Both the position numbers and the translations under genes were made by a program. A DNA stretch of 64,000 nucleotides from Bacteroidota bacterium (GTDB taxonomy: Bacteria > Bacteroidota > Bacteroidia > Chitinophagales > Chitinophagaceae): assembly GCA_947454025.1 (NCBI GenBank), contig CANGIZ010000002.1, positions 1 to 64,000 of the forward strand, read 5' to 3'. A model generated the notes under the pieces. That model searched no databases, was not told the DNA's origin, and saw only the letters and a list, made by a program, of their open reading frames with translations. Positions 1 through 6,332 of the stretch are shown one piece after another. Each line of letters starts with the position of its first letter. Position 1 is the first letter of the stretch.

Positions 1-918
1 CGTTTTTTTCCTAGATTGTCTAAAATGATTTCTTAAAGATTTATACAAATAAAATAAAAGTATAAAAGCAACAGAGACATCTAATAATGTAAACGACTTA
101 TTAAAAATCCACTCATATACATCATCTAAAATTGTTACGACAAATAAGATGATAAAAAAAGCGCAATAGATATGAATACTAAATATCAAATGATCAACAA
201 AATAATGCGCTTTACTTCTTCGATATAGCATCCATAAAAAGAATGCAAAAACAGGTAGAGAAATATACAATATCCTAGAGAAATAATGTTTAAATTGCTC
301 AACTAGTGCTTTCCCAATTTCTAATTTATCGTCTTTGTATTTTTGAGTAAGATAAATCTGTTGCTTTGCAAGCTTTGATTCCAACCAATTAGCTCTTTTT
401 GAAACTGGCAATTTGTTTTGTGCAGCTTCATATTGAGCTAATGTTTTATAATTAAATGTATCGGATCCAATTCTAAAATGAAAGTCATTATTTTCTTCAT
501 TTATAGAATCAAGTTTCAATCTTTTTAAATTTGCTGTCTTTGATACTAATGCACTTGAATCCGCTTTATGCTTATCTAACGCACTTGCTTCACTTAAATT
601 TTTAGGAGCACCCGTGAATATCACCAAGAAGAATACAGCAGATACAAATAAATACATTCTTATTGGATGTAAATAAGTTGCACGCTTACCATCCATATAA
701 TGCTTTGTTAAACTTGCTGGCTTAAATAAAAGCAACTTTAGTGTTTTCCAAAGCTTGCCATCAAAGTGAGTCAAGTCCTCAATAAAATGCATTAACAAAT
801 GCCAGATACTTTCTTTTACGACTACATTTTCTTGACCGCAATGCTGACAATAACGACCAATTACGGTGGTTCCACAGTTTAGGCAATTCTTTTCGGTTCT
901 TTCTTTTAAATGAGACAT
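1..918 (-). CDS. DUF3667-type zinc-ribbon membrane protein, 3' end outside window
   Basis: The frame opens with ATG at 918 and stays open to base 1, so at least 306 residues are present and the C-terminus is missing. The N-terminus has two CxxC pairs (CLNC and CQHC, residues 12-30), a probable zinc ribbon. A conserved-looking block follows (GKLWKTLKLLLFKPASLTK), then hydrophobic segments near residues 90-105, 215-230 and 240-290. This arrangement matches the Bacteroidota family DUF3667, whose function is unknown. The charged stretch around residues 105-205 probably lies outside the membrane. Family assignment is from memory of the pattern; no function is claimed. Confidence 0.75.
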   Translation of the reverse strand, partial: MSHLKERTEKNCLNCGTTVIGRYCQHCGQENVVVKESIWHLLMHFIEDLTHFDGKLWKTLKLLLFKPASLTKHYMDGKRATYLHPIRMYLFVSAVFFLVIFTGAPKNLSEASALDKHKADSSALVSKTANLKRLKLDSINEENNDFHFRIGSDTFNYKTLAQYEAAQNKLPVSKRANWLESKLAKQQIYLTQKYKDDKLEIGKALVEQFKHYFSRILYISLPVFAFFLWMLYRRSKAHYFVDHLIFSIHIYCAFFIILFVVTILDDVYEWIFNKSFTLLDVSVAFILLFYLYKSLRNHFRQSRKKT

Positions 919-945
919 GGTGCTAAGATACAAATAGTTGTTTAG

Positions 946-969
946 TGGTCTTACCCAAAGCCTTTTCAA
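946..969. repeat. 24-bp direct repeat, copy A
   Basis: A 24-bp word starting TGGTCTTACCCAAAGCC is repeated exactly at 1028-1051, 82 bp away. It lies between the DUF3667 gene and the tRNA-Leu terminator. The core TTACCCAAAGCCTT occurs again at 5576-5589, at the head of the second structured repeat. Confidence 0.8.
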
Positions 970-1027
970 ACTATCCTCAATTGGGACTGCCGTTTTTCGC
1001 TTTGCTCAAAACGTCTTCCCATGTGAT

Positions 1028-1164
1028 TGGTCTTACCCAAAGCCTTTTCAACACAAATCTTTGATTTGTGTTGTGCTTTTTTTATGCTCGCCAACTTTCG
1101 AAAGCAAGCTTTCGTCGTTGTCTTGCATAAAAAAAGCCTCTCAACTTTCGTTGAGAGGCTTTGT
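1028..1164. repeat. Composite hairpin repeat, copy 1 (3' of tRNA-Leu)
   Basis: A run of nested palindromes. (i) An 11-bp perfect hairpin at 1049-1059/1063-1073. (ii) A 13-bp inverted pair GCTTTTTTTATGC/GCATAAAAAAAGC at 1075-1087/1125-1137, enclosing a CAAC/GTTG stem (1092-1095/1117-1120) and a tip hairpin GAAAGC-AA-GCTTTC (1100-1113). (iii) The 10-bp terminator hairpin 1136-1145/1150-1159. The same architecture recurs at 5576-5707 with different stem sequences. The last 40 bp (1125-1164) are identical in both copies. The 24-bp direct repeat copy B occupies 1028-1051. Confidence 0.75.
1128..1162 (-). terminator. Intrinsic terminator of tRNA-Leu
   Basis: On the minus strand GCCTCTCAAC-GAAA-GTTGAGAGGC (10-bp stem, GNRA tetraloop) is followed by seven T. 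It starts within a few bases of the tRNA-Leu 3' end. Confidence 0.85.
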
Positions 1165-1468
1165 GCCCCAGGCGGGAATCGAACCCGCACGGGCGTTGCG
1201 GCCCACAGGATTTTCTTACTACTATGGTTTTCACCACCCTACACCGGTTTGTAGTCTGGACTATGCCTTCACCATATCTTTCGATTTAGGTGCTCCGTGT
1301 CTAGTCTCTACACGTTCCCTTTCGGGCTTCGCTCGGCATTCCCATTTTAAAGGGTTCGCCGAATTTACGGAGTTCTACATCTTCAATTTCTCGAAGCGCA
1401 CTCAAATTCTTGTTCTCCTAAAGAACAGTGTCTAAGTCCTGCGTGTCTACCAGTTCCACCACCAAGGC
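1164..1468 (-). tRNA. tRNA-Leu(UAA) interrupted by a group I intron
   Basis: Exon 1 is 1434-1468 (35 nt) and exon 2 is 1164-1214 (51 nt), giving an 86-nt mature class II tRNA. The acceptor stem GCCTTGG/CTGGGGC closes with three wobble pairs and discriminator A. The anticodon arm forms only after joining the exons: CAGGA-CUUAAAA-UCCUG, anticodon UAA. There is a long variable arm (GGGC...GCCC), and the T arm GCGGG-TTCGATT-CCCGC is perfect. CCA is not encoded. The gene follows tRNA-Gly on the same strand after 47 nt that hold a terminator-like hairpin and no recognisable promoter. Confidence 0.93.
1215..1433 (-). other. Group I self-splicing-type intron in the tRNA-Leu anticodon loop (219 nt)
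   Basis: The intron sits after U34 of the UAA anticodon, the position used by cyanobacterial tRNA-Leu introns. The 5' exon end ACUU pairs with an internal guide GAGU, placing a U-G wobble at the splice site, and the last intron base is G. Core helices can be traced by hand. P3 is CUCCGU (1367-1372) with ACGGAG (1293-1298). P4 is UCGGC/GCCGA. P6 is CCC-GAAA-GGG. P7 is GACUA (1302-1306) with UAGUC (1259-1263). P8 is CACC...GGUG with an AUC-GAAA-GAU tip. No open frame for a homing endonuclease fits inside. Splicing itself is inferred, not shown. Confidence 0.9.
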
Positions 1469-1485
1469 GTCTATTGAAAGACTTA

Positions 1486-1515
1486 AAAAAAATCCCGAAC
1501 CGAAATTCGGGATTT
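1486..1515 (-). terminator. Terminator-like hairpin between tRNA-Gly and tRNA-Leu
   Basis: On the minus strand AATCCCGAA-TTTCGG-TTCGGGATT is followed by eight T. It directly follows the tRNA-Gly CCA end and precedes tRNA-Leu, so tRNA-Leu must depend on readthrough or on a promoter I do not recognise. Confidence 0.75.
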
Positions 1516-1591
<76 letters not shown>

Positions 1592-1617
1592 TTGTACAAG
1601 AACTATTTTTAGGAGTG

Positions 1618-1647
1618 CAAAAATAAGGAATCAAAGCACTCTACCAA
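1618..1647 (-). promoter_or_regulatory. Bacteroidota-type promoter of tRNA-Gly
   Basis: Minus strand: TTG (1645-1647), 19-nt spacer, TATTTTTG (1618-1625), matching the TTG-N19-TAnnTTTG consensus exactly. The -7 box is followed by CACTCCT, as in the tRNA-Lys promoter at 55396. The expected start point is about 20 nt before the tRNA. Confidence 0.8.
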
Positions 1648-1657
1648 AATTTTTTTT

Positions 1658-1861
1658 CTATTTATATTCTGGCTTGTACTGAGAGCTTGTTTGCACCTCT
1701 GGAGTTGGCTTTTTAAAACCACTGCTAAATAACTTTGTGCAGTTGCCTAAAACCAATGACAATATAGCAAATACAGATACGTAGAATAAGAATCTTGAAG
1801 AAGTAACCCAATTTGAGTTAATGTCTTTAGATGCTTCTGGTTGTTGTAAATCTTGTGACAT
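1658..1861 (-). CDS. Small single-span membrane protein, unknown function
   Basis: 67 residues from ATG at 1861. A polar N-terminus (residues 1-22) is followed by one hydrophobic segment (about 24-41, FLFYVSVFAILSLVLG) and a basic, proline-containing tail. No family is recognised. It lies between tRNA-Gly and a GT2 gene on the same strand, 53 nt after the glycosyltransferase start side. The size and good membrane helix make it a plausible real gene, but there is no independent support. Confidence 0.5.
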   Translation of the reverse strand: MSQDLQQPEASKDINSNWVTSSRFLFYVSVFAILSLVLGNCTKLFSSGFKKPTPEVQTSSQYKPEYK

Positions 1862-1914
1862 ATGTGATTAATTACGGACGCAAAAATAGCAACTAGTTCT
1901 TAATAAAGAACGAG

Positions 1915-2928
1915 TTAGTTAACAATTTTATTAAAATACTGCTTCTTTTTTATAAAGTACTGATATACCAAGGATCCAGCGTATACTCCATCCAATGAAA
2001 TAAGGCTTTTAGGCTGGGTTGAGCGTTTAATTTTGCCCCCTAACGCAAAACCAATCACTGCAAAATGCGCTTTTACGATGGCAGTAAAAAAGTATCCATC
2101 GCCACTTAATAAGCCTTTCCAAGCCGAAATTGCATCCAACGCAAATCGAAAAGGTAGTTTCCAAGCTAATTCTGCCAATGGCAAATTTTTACACATCATC
2201 ACTAAATTGTTCCTAAAGTTCAAAAACACTTTACGACCACCTCTTGGCAAAGTTCCTGCTCCTACATGGTATACAATTGACTGAGGACAACAAAATGCCT
2301 TATACCCTGCCAGATGCATTCTCCAACACAAATCAATCTCTTCCTGATGTGCGAAGAAGGTATGGTCAAAACCATTCAATTCATGAAATACCGATGAACG
2401 AATCATCATGGCCGCGCCAGAAGCCCAAAAAATCGGAGCTACATTATCGTATTGCGCTTCATCTTTTTCACATACATCAAATATTCTACCTCTAGAAAAT
2501 GGATAGCCAAGACTATCTATCCAACCACCTGCGGCACCAGCATATTCAAAATTAAAAGGATTTGCGAAAGAAAGTAGTTTAGGTTGACAAGCTCCATTTT
2601 TAGGATTTGCTTCCAAAACATCCACCATTGGTTCAATCCAATTTGGAGTAACCTGAACATCAGAATTCAACAACACATAATAATCTGCTTCGATTCTTTT
2701 TAATGCCCAATTGTACCCTCCTGCAAAACCTTCATTGGTAGCGGAAGTAATAATTTTAACTGATGGAAAATTTGCCTTTAAAAAAGCGATTGAGTCGTCG
2801 GATGATCCATTGTCTGCAACTACCACTTCGTAGCTTTCATACTGGGTAGCCAATACTGAAGGCAAAAATTCTTTAAGATATTTTACCCCGTTAAAATTCA
2901 GAATAACAATGGATACAAAAGGTTTCAA
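1915..2928 (-). CDS. Family 2 glycosyltransferase
   Basis: 337 residues. The GT-A fold start VSIVILNFNG is at residues 5-14. The nucleotide-sugar and metal motif region is VVADNGSSDDS (about 36-46) and LLNSDVQ (about 86-92). The acceptor-side acidic motif is HQEEIDLCWR (about 195-204). It resembles rhamnosyl/dTDP-sugar transferases of the WcaA/GT2 type used in surface glycan assembly. The start codon is TTG at 2928: no ATG lies upstream in frame and the family N-terminus begins here. The sugar donor and product cannot be read from sequence. Confidence 0.85.
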   Translation of the reverse strand: MKPFVSIVILNFNGVKYLKEFLPSVLATQYESYEVVVADNGSSDDSIAFLKANFPSVKIITSATNEGFAGGYNWALKRIEADYYVLLNSDVQVTPNWIEPMVDVLEANPKNGACQPKLLSFANPFNFEYAGAAGGWIDSLGYPFSRGRIFDVCEKDEAQYDNVAPIFWASGAAMMIRSSVFHELNGFDHTFFAHQEEIDLCWRMHLAGYKAFCCPQSIVYHVGAGTLPRGGRKVFLNFRNNLVMMCKNLPLAELAWKLPFRFALDAISAWKGLLSGDGYFFTAIVKAHFAVIGFALGGKIKRSTQPKSLISLDGVYAGSLVYQYFIKKKQYFNKIVN

Positions 2929-3113
2929 CGACTTTGTTTTTGCGAATGTAAGTCCAAAATATGGGAATTTAAAGAGAAAAACTTAACTTACACCTATGAA
3001 CAAGGTACATGTATTGATTTTGAACTTAGATTTATTGAATCATCCCTTGGGGTAATCGTATTTGCCTCCTCTTTTTTATTACATTTTTTTTACTTTTTTT
3101 AAATTTATACATA

Positions 3114-4349
3114 ATGTCAACTAACCATCATGTTAGTGCCAATGCTGCAAAGTATTTGGAACTAGAAGATCAATTCGGAGCCCACAACTATCATCCAATT
3201 CCTGTCGTTTTAGAAAAAGGCGAAGGTGTATTTTTATATGATGTAGACGGAAAAAGATATTTCGATTTTTTAAGCGGTTATTCAGCCGTGAATCAAGGTC
3301 ATTGTCATCCTGCAATTGTAAAAACTTTACAAGACCAAGCCGCTAAATTAACTTTAACCTCTCGTGCTTTTCACAATAATTTACTAGGCGAATACGAAGC
3401 CTACATCACCAAATATTTTGGATACGATAAAGTGTTACCGATGAATACTGGGGTTGAAGGCGGAGAGACTGCTATAAAACTAGCACGTAGATGGGGCTAC
3501 AATGTAAAGGGCATTGCCGAAAACCAAGCGCGCATTATTTTTGCCGAAGGTAATTTTTGGGGACGCACTTTAGCAGCCATTTCTTCCTCTACCGATCCAA
3601 GTAGTTTTAAAGGCTTTGGCCCTTATATGCCAGGTTTTGGATTGGTACCTTATAATGATTTAGCCGCTTTAGAAAATGAATTAAAAGATACCAATGTAGC
3701 TGCATTTATGGTGGAACCTATACAAGGTGAAGCAGGTGTTGTATTACCAGACGAGGGATATTTAAAAGGCGTGCGCGATTTATGTACTCAATACAATGTG
3801 TTATTTATTGCCGATGAAATTCAAACTGGTTTAGCAAGAACGGGTAAAATGTTAGCATGTGATCATGAAGGCGTAAGACCAGATATTTTAATTTTAGGAA
3901 AAGCATTAAGTGGAGGCACTTTGCCTATTTCTGCTGTACTTGCAGACAATATTGTGATGATGCAAATTAAGCCAGGCGAACATGGTTCAACTTACGGCGG
4001 AAATCCATTGGCATGTGCTGTGGCAATGAAGTCATTGGAAGTATTAAAGACCGAGAAAATGGCAGAGAATGCCCAAGCAATGGGCACACTATTAAGAGCT
4101 GAATTAGAAAAATTAAATTCTCCACTTATTAAATTAGTACGCGGTCGTGGTTTGTTAAATGCGATTGTTATTGACCACAAAGATCCTGAAGTTTCTTGGG
4201 AACTTTGTTTACACCTACTTGATTTAGGATTATTAGCAAAACCAACACATGGAGATAAAATTCGTTTTGCACCACCTCTTATTATTAACGAAGCTCAAAT
4301 TAAAGAAGCCGTTGGTATTATTGGCGAAGCATTAAAAAGATTGTCATAA
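3114..4349 (+). CDS. rocD: Ornithine aminotransferase
   Basis: 411 residues, the usual length for EC 2.6.1.13, which converts ornithine and 2-oxoglutarate to glutamate semialdehyde and glutamate. This class III PLP aminotransferase has [17 protein letters not shown] (PLP-phosphate cup, about 104-120), the acidic [15 protein letters not shown] motif (about 230-244) and the Schiff-base lysine in [10 protein letters not shown] (about residue 263). The start [17 protein letters not shown] is characteristic of ornithine rather than acetylornithine enzymes. It stands alone, with a strong hairpin terminator after it. Confidence 0.93.
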   Translation: MSTNHHVSANAAKYLELEDQFGAHNYHPIPVVLEKGEGVFLYDVDGKRYFDFLSGYSAVNQGHCHPAIVKTLQDQAAKLTLTSRAFHNNLLGEYEAYITKYFGYDKVLPMNTGVEGGETAIKLARRWGYNVKGIAENQARIIFAEGNFWGRTLAAISSSTDPSSFKGFGPYMPGFGLVPYNDLAALENELKDTNVAAFMVEPIQGEAGVVLPDEGYLKGVRDLCTQYNVLFIADEIQTGLARTGKMLACDHEGVRPDILILGKALSGGTLPISAVLADNIVMMQIKPGEHGSTYGGNPLACAVAMKSLEVLKTEKMAENAQAMGTLLRAELEKLNSPLIKLVRGRGLLNAIVIDHKDPEVSWELCLHLLDLGLLAKPTHGDKIRFAPPLIINEAQIKEAVGIIGEALKRLS

Positions 4350-4367
4350 TATCATTGCACTTCAAAT

Positions 4368-4399
4368 AAAAAAGCCTCAATTATATTTGAGGCTTTTTT
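4368..4399. terminator. Bidirectional terminator after rocD
   Basis: A perfect 13-bp stem AAAAAAGCCTCAA / TTGAGGCTTTTTT with a 6-nt loop. A-tract and T-tract flank both sides, so it can end rocD (+) and the convergent small membrane protein gene (-). Confidence 0.9.
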
Positions 4400-4418
4400 A
4401 TTTATAATAATTTTATGA

Positions 4419-4805
4419 CTATTTAGGGATCTTAATTTTTGGCAAGAAAGTCATGATTAATATTCCAAATGAAATAACAATACACGCATACAAGGCCCAT
4501 TGCTTTTGAGGGCACTCTCCCATTTGGCAAGTTGATAAAACAATAAAATTTCTAAATGACCAAGCAAGAATTAAAGCTCCTAGAACTACATTAAAACGTT
4601 TAGCCCATAAATAAGGCAGGGCAAAAAAGAGTAATGATAATCCACCAAAATATGCAAGAAATTTTCCTGGTTGACCAAAGCTACTTCCCGCACTCTTCCA
4701 GCCTGTGATTACCCAATGTTGACTATCGATAATAACCAAGGGTTGCGTAGTACAATAAAATAATGCAGCACATAATAAAAAGCCAATAGTCTGGGAATGT
4801 TTCAT
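4419..4805 (-). CDS. Small polytopic membrane protein, unknown
   Basis: 128 residues with about four hydrophobic segments: 7-22, 50-66, 72-88 and 105-121. A CQMGECPQK segment between the third and fourth helices has two close cysteines. I recognise no family. It is convergent with rocD and sits downstream of higBA on the same strand, 29 nt after the higA start side. Function unknown. Confidence 0.6.
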   Translation of the reverse strand: MKHSQTIGFLLCAALFYCTTQPLVIIDSQHWVITGWKSAGSSFGQPGKFLAYFGGLSLLFFALPYLWAKRFNVVLGALILAWSFRNFIVLSTCQMGECPQKQWALYACIVISFGILIMTFLPKIKIPK

Positions 4806-4834
4806 GGAGCAAAAATAGGTGTTTCAATGTTCAA

Positions 4835-5128
4835 CTAAGCAATCTTAAGTCTTTTTATCCTATTAAATTGATCTCCTTTTTCCAATAGCTCTTCTTCGAT
4901 ATCAAAATCGTTTTGTAAGCCTAGCCAAAAATTTGGAGTATTTCCAAAGTATTTTGCCAATCTTAAGGCAGTATCGGCTGTAATGCTTCTATTCCCTTTT
5001 ATTATTTCTGAAATTCTAGTTTGTGCAATATCAGTTTCCTTGCAAAGGCGATATGCACTTATATTTAATGGTATTAGAAACTCTTCTTTTAATACTTCTC
5101 CCGGATGTATGTTTTTTATCTTTTTCAT
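4835..5128 (-). CDS. higA: HigA-family antitoxin (XRE HTH)
   Basis: 97 residues. It begins HPGEVLKEEFLIPLNIS, the typical HigA opening, and has a helix-turn-helix over about 20-56 (YRLCKETDIAQTRISEIIKG...ITADTALRLAKYFG) ending NTPNFWLGLQ. It binds the toxin encoded just upstream and represses the operon. The toxin-first gene order, 9 nt after higB, is the hallmark of higBA. A palindrome upstream of higB is a candidate operator. Confidence 0.9.
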   Translation of the reverse strand: MKKIKNIHPGEVLKEEFLIPLNISAYRLCKETDIAQTRISEIIKGNRSITADTALRLAKYFGNTPNFWLGLQNDFDIEEELLEKGDQFNRIKRLKIA

Positions 5129-5137
5129 AATAGTGAA

Positions 5138-5419
5138 TTAATGGTAGTCAATTATTTGAATGTTTTCAACGTTTTCATTTATCCAAATAAATATGATTCT
5201 CCATTTATTATTAATTCTTATAGAATAATATGCCGACAAATCACCTTTTAACTTTTCTAACTTATTGGAAGGTGGTAAGGAAAGATCCTTAATATTTTCA
5301 GAGCGATGGACCATTCTTAACTTCCTTCTTGCGATTGCCTGAATTGATGCTGGTAATTTTTTTGAAAATTCACCTTGCCAAATTTTAAGCGTTTCTTTAT
5401 TCCCAAAACTTAGTATCAT
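5138..5419 (-). CDS. higB: HigB-family toxin (RelE-like ribosome-dependent mRNase)
   Basis: 93 residues. It has the RelE/HigB signature: RKLRMVHRSENIKDLSLPPS followed by LEKLKGDLSAYYSIRIN and KWRIIFIW. Family members cut mRNA on the ribosome using basic residues in these strands. The partner antitoxin follows 9 nt downstream. The pair lies about 300 bp left of the tRNA-Cys island boundary, so it is outside that element as I delimit it. Confidence 0.9.
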   Translation of the reverse strand: MILSFGNKETLKIWQGEFSKKLPASIQAIARRKLRMVHRSENIKDLSLPPSNKLEKLKGDLSAYYSIRINNKWRIIFIWINENVENIQIIDYH

Positions 5420-5421
5420 AC

Positions 5422-5456
5422 TAACGTTTTACGATACTTACGTTAAAGGTAAGTAT
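5422..5456. promoter_or_regulatory. Candidate HigA operator
   Basis: Upstream of higB: ATACTTAC (5434-5441) and GTAAGTAT (5449-5456) form an 8-bp inverted repeat with a 7-nt spacer. It is overlapped by TAACG/CGTTA (5422-5426/5441-5445). The site position and symmetry suit XRE-antitoxin autoregulation; binding is inferred. Confidence 0.5.
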
Positions 5457-5511
5457 ATTTTTTAATGACGTATAGATAAATAATAATTGGGCTTTAGGTT
5501 TTCGGAAAATA

Positions 5512-5571
5512 CTAGCATCCGCACCGGTATACTTGGATTGCTAGCTTCGCTAGCATCCGCACCGGTATACT
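5512..5571. repeat. 22-bp direct repeat pair
   Basis: A 22-bp word beginning CTAGCATCCGCACCGGTATA occurs at 5512-5533 and 5550-5571 (period 38 bp). The spacer holds the palindrome GCTAGC-TTC-GCTAGC. No gene here. Confidence 0.8.
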
Positions 5572-5575
5572 CGCT

Positions 5576-5707
5576 TTACCCAAAGCCTTCCAAATAAAAT
5601 GCAAGGCATTTTATTTGGCTTTTTTTATGCTTGCCCGCTCATTCAAGCAAGCTTGATTCGCGGTCTCGCATAAAAAAAGCCTCTCAACTTTCGTTGAGAG
5701 GCTTTGT
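5576..5707. repeat. Composite hairpin repeat, copy 2 (ancestral 3' flank of tRNA-Cys)
   Basis: Same architecture as 1028-1164 with different stems. A 13-bp hairpin lies at 5590-5602/5606-5618. The GCTTTTTTTATGC/GCATAAAAAAAGC pair is at 5618-5630/5668-5680. Inside are CCGC/GCGG (5635-5638/5660-5663) and a tip TCAAGC-AA-GCTTGA (5643-5656). The shared terminator hairpin is at 5679-5688/5693-5702. Before the island inserted, this stood directly 3' of tRNA-Cys and would have been its terminator. Confidence 0.75.
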
Positions 5708-5710
5708 ATC

Positions 5711-5724
5711 GAGGTCCCGAGCGG
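5711..5724. repeat. Attachment-site repeat, distal end (14 bp)
   Basis: Identical to 15717-15730. Only the last bases of tRNA-Cys are present, so this is not a tRNA gene. It joins the old tRNA-Cys terminator on its left to element DNA on its right. Confidence 0.85.
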
Positions 5725-6042
5725 GTCACATTTAAATTATTTAAACTCAATAATATCAAGGATTTTGGCATACTTAATAGTTATTAGTTACCTAAAAAGA
5801 CACCAATTGGCTTTATAAATTCTCTATTCAGATAACAATACTAAGTTACCAAAAACTATGCAAATAATCAAAAAATAACACATATAAAAAAGTACTAATT
5901 AATGTGTCTAGTGAAATGTTTTTAGCCGTAAAACCGTTCAAGTTGGCTCTCATACTTGACAAAAAAATTAGTACAAAGTACAATATATATGTATATAAAA
6001 TCCCCCATTTATAAAGACCTAGCTAATTTTTAACAAGAATTG
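5725..6042. other. Element left end, no gene seen
   Basis: 318 bp of AT-rich DNA without a convincing frame. It holds two copies of the word (T)TWAGTTACC, at 5784-5792 and 5842-5850, shared with the right end of the element (15586-15594, 15598-15606). These are candidate integrase arm-type sites. An AAGTACTAATT/AATTAGTAC inverted repeat is also present around 5890-5975. Confidence 0.5.
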
Positions 6043-6315
6043 TTACTTGAAAAATAATGTTAATTTAAAAAGTTCTTTAACTCTTAGGTAATTTTCAACT
6101 TTCAGATTATAGTAGAAACACAATCTATAATTGAGCCTAACAGCATCTTCCAAATACTCGTTTCTTTTACCATTTAGATATCTAAATTGCATAAGTTCTT
6201 CATAGCACTGATCCATTAAGCCTTCTAGGTCTCCGGAAGCTTCTTCAAAATGTTCTAATATTCCATCTAATTCTTCTTCAGAGAATGAATCGCTAATTGG
6301 TCCATCGTATTTCAT
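6043..6315 (-). CDS. Hypothetical acidic small protein on the island
   Basis: 90 residues. The N-terminal half is strongly acidic (DSFSEEELDGILEHFEEASGD). The rest is helical in appearance with several Tyr and Phe (RLCFYYNLKVENYLRVKEL). No signal peptide and no recognised family. It starts 17 nt after the stop of the giant repeat gene and so is probably its last cotranscribed partner. Function unknown. Confidence 0.55.
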   Translation of the reverse strand: MKYDGPISDSFSEEELDGILEHFEEASGDLEGLMDQCYEELMQFRYLNGKRNEYLEDAVRLNYRLCFYYNLKVENYLRVKELFKLTLFFK

Positions 6316-6332
6316 AAATGAAAATTTAAAAA

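Noticed and set aside
5711-5730. A tRNA gene at 5711
   Set aside because: Only 14 bp of the tRNA-Cys 3' end are present, with no cloverleaf. It is an att remnant.
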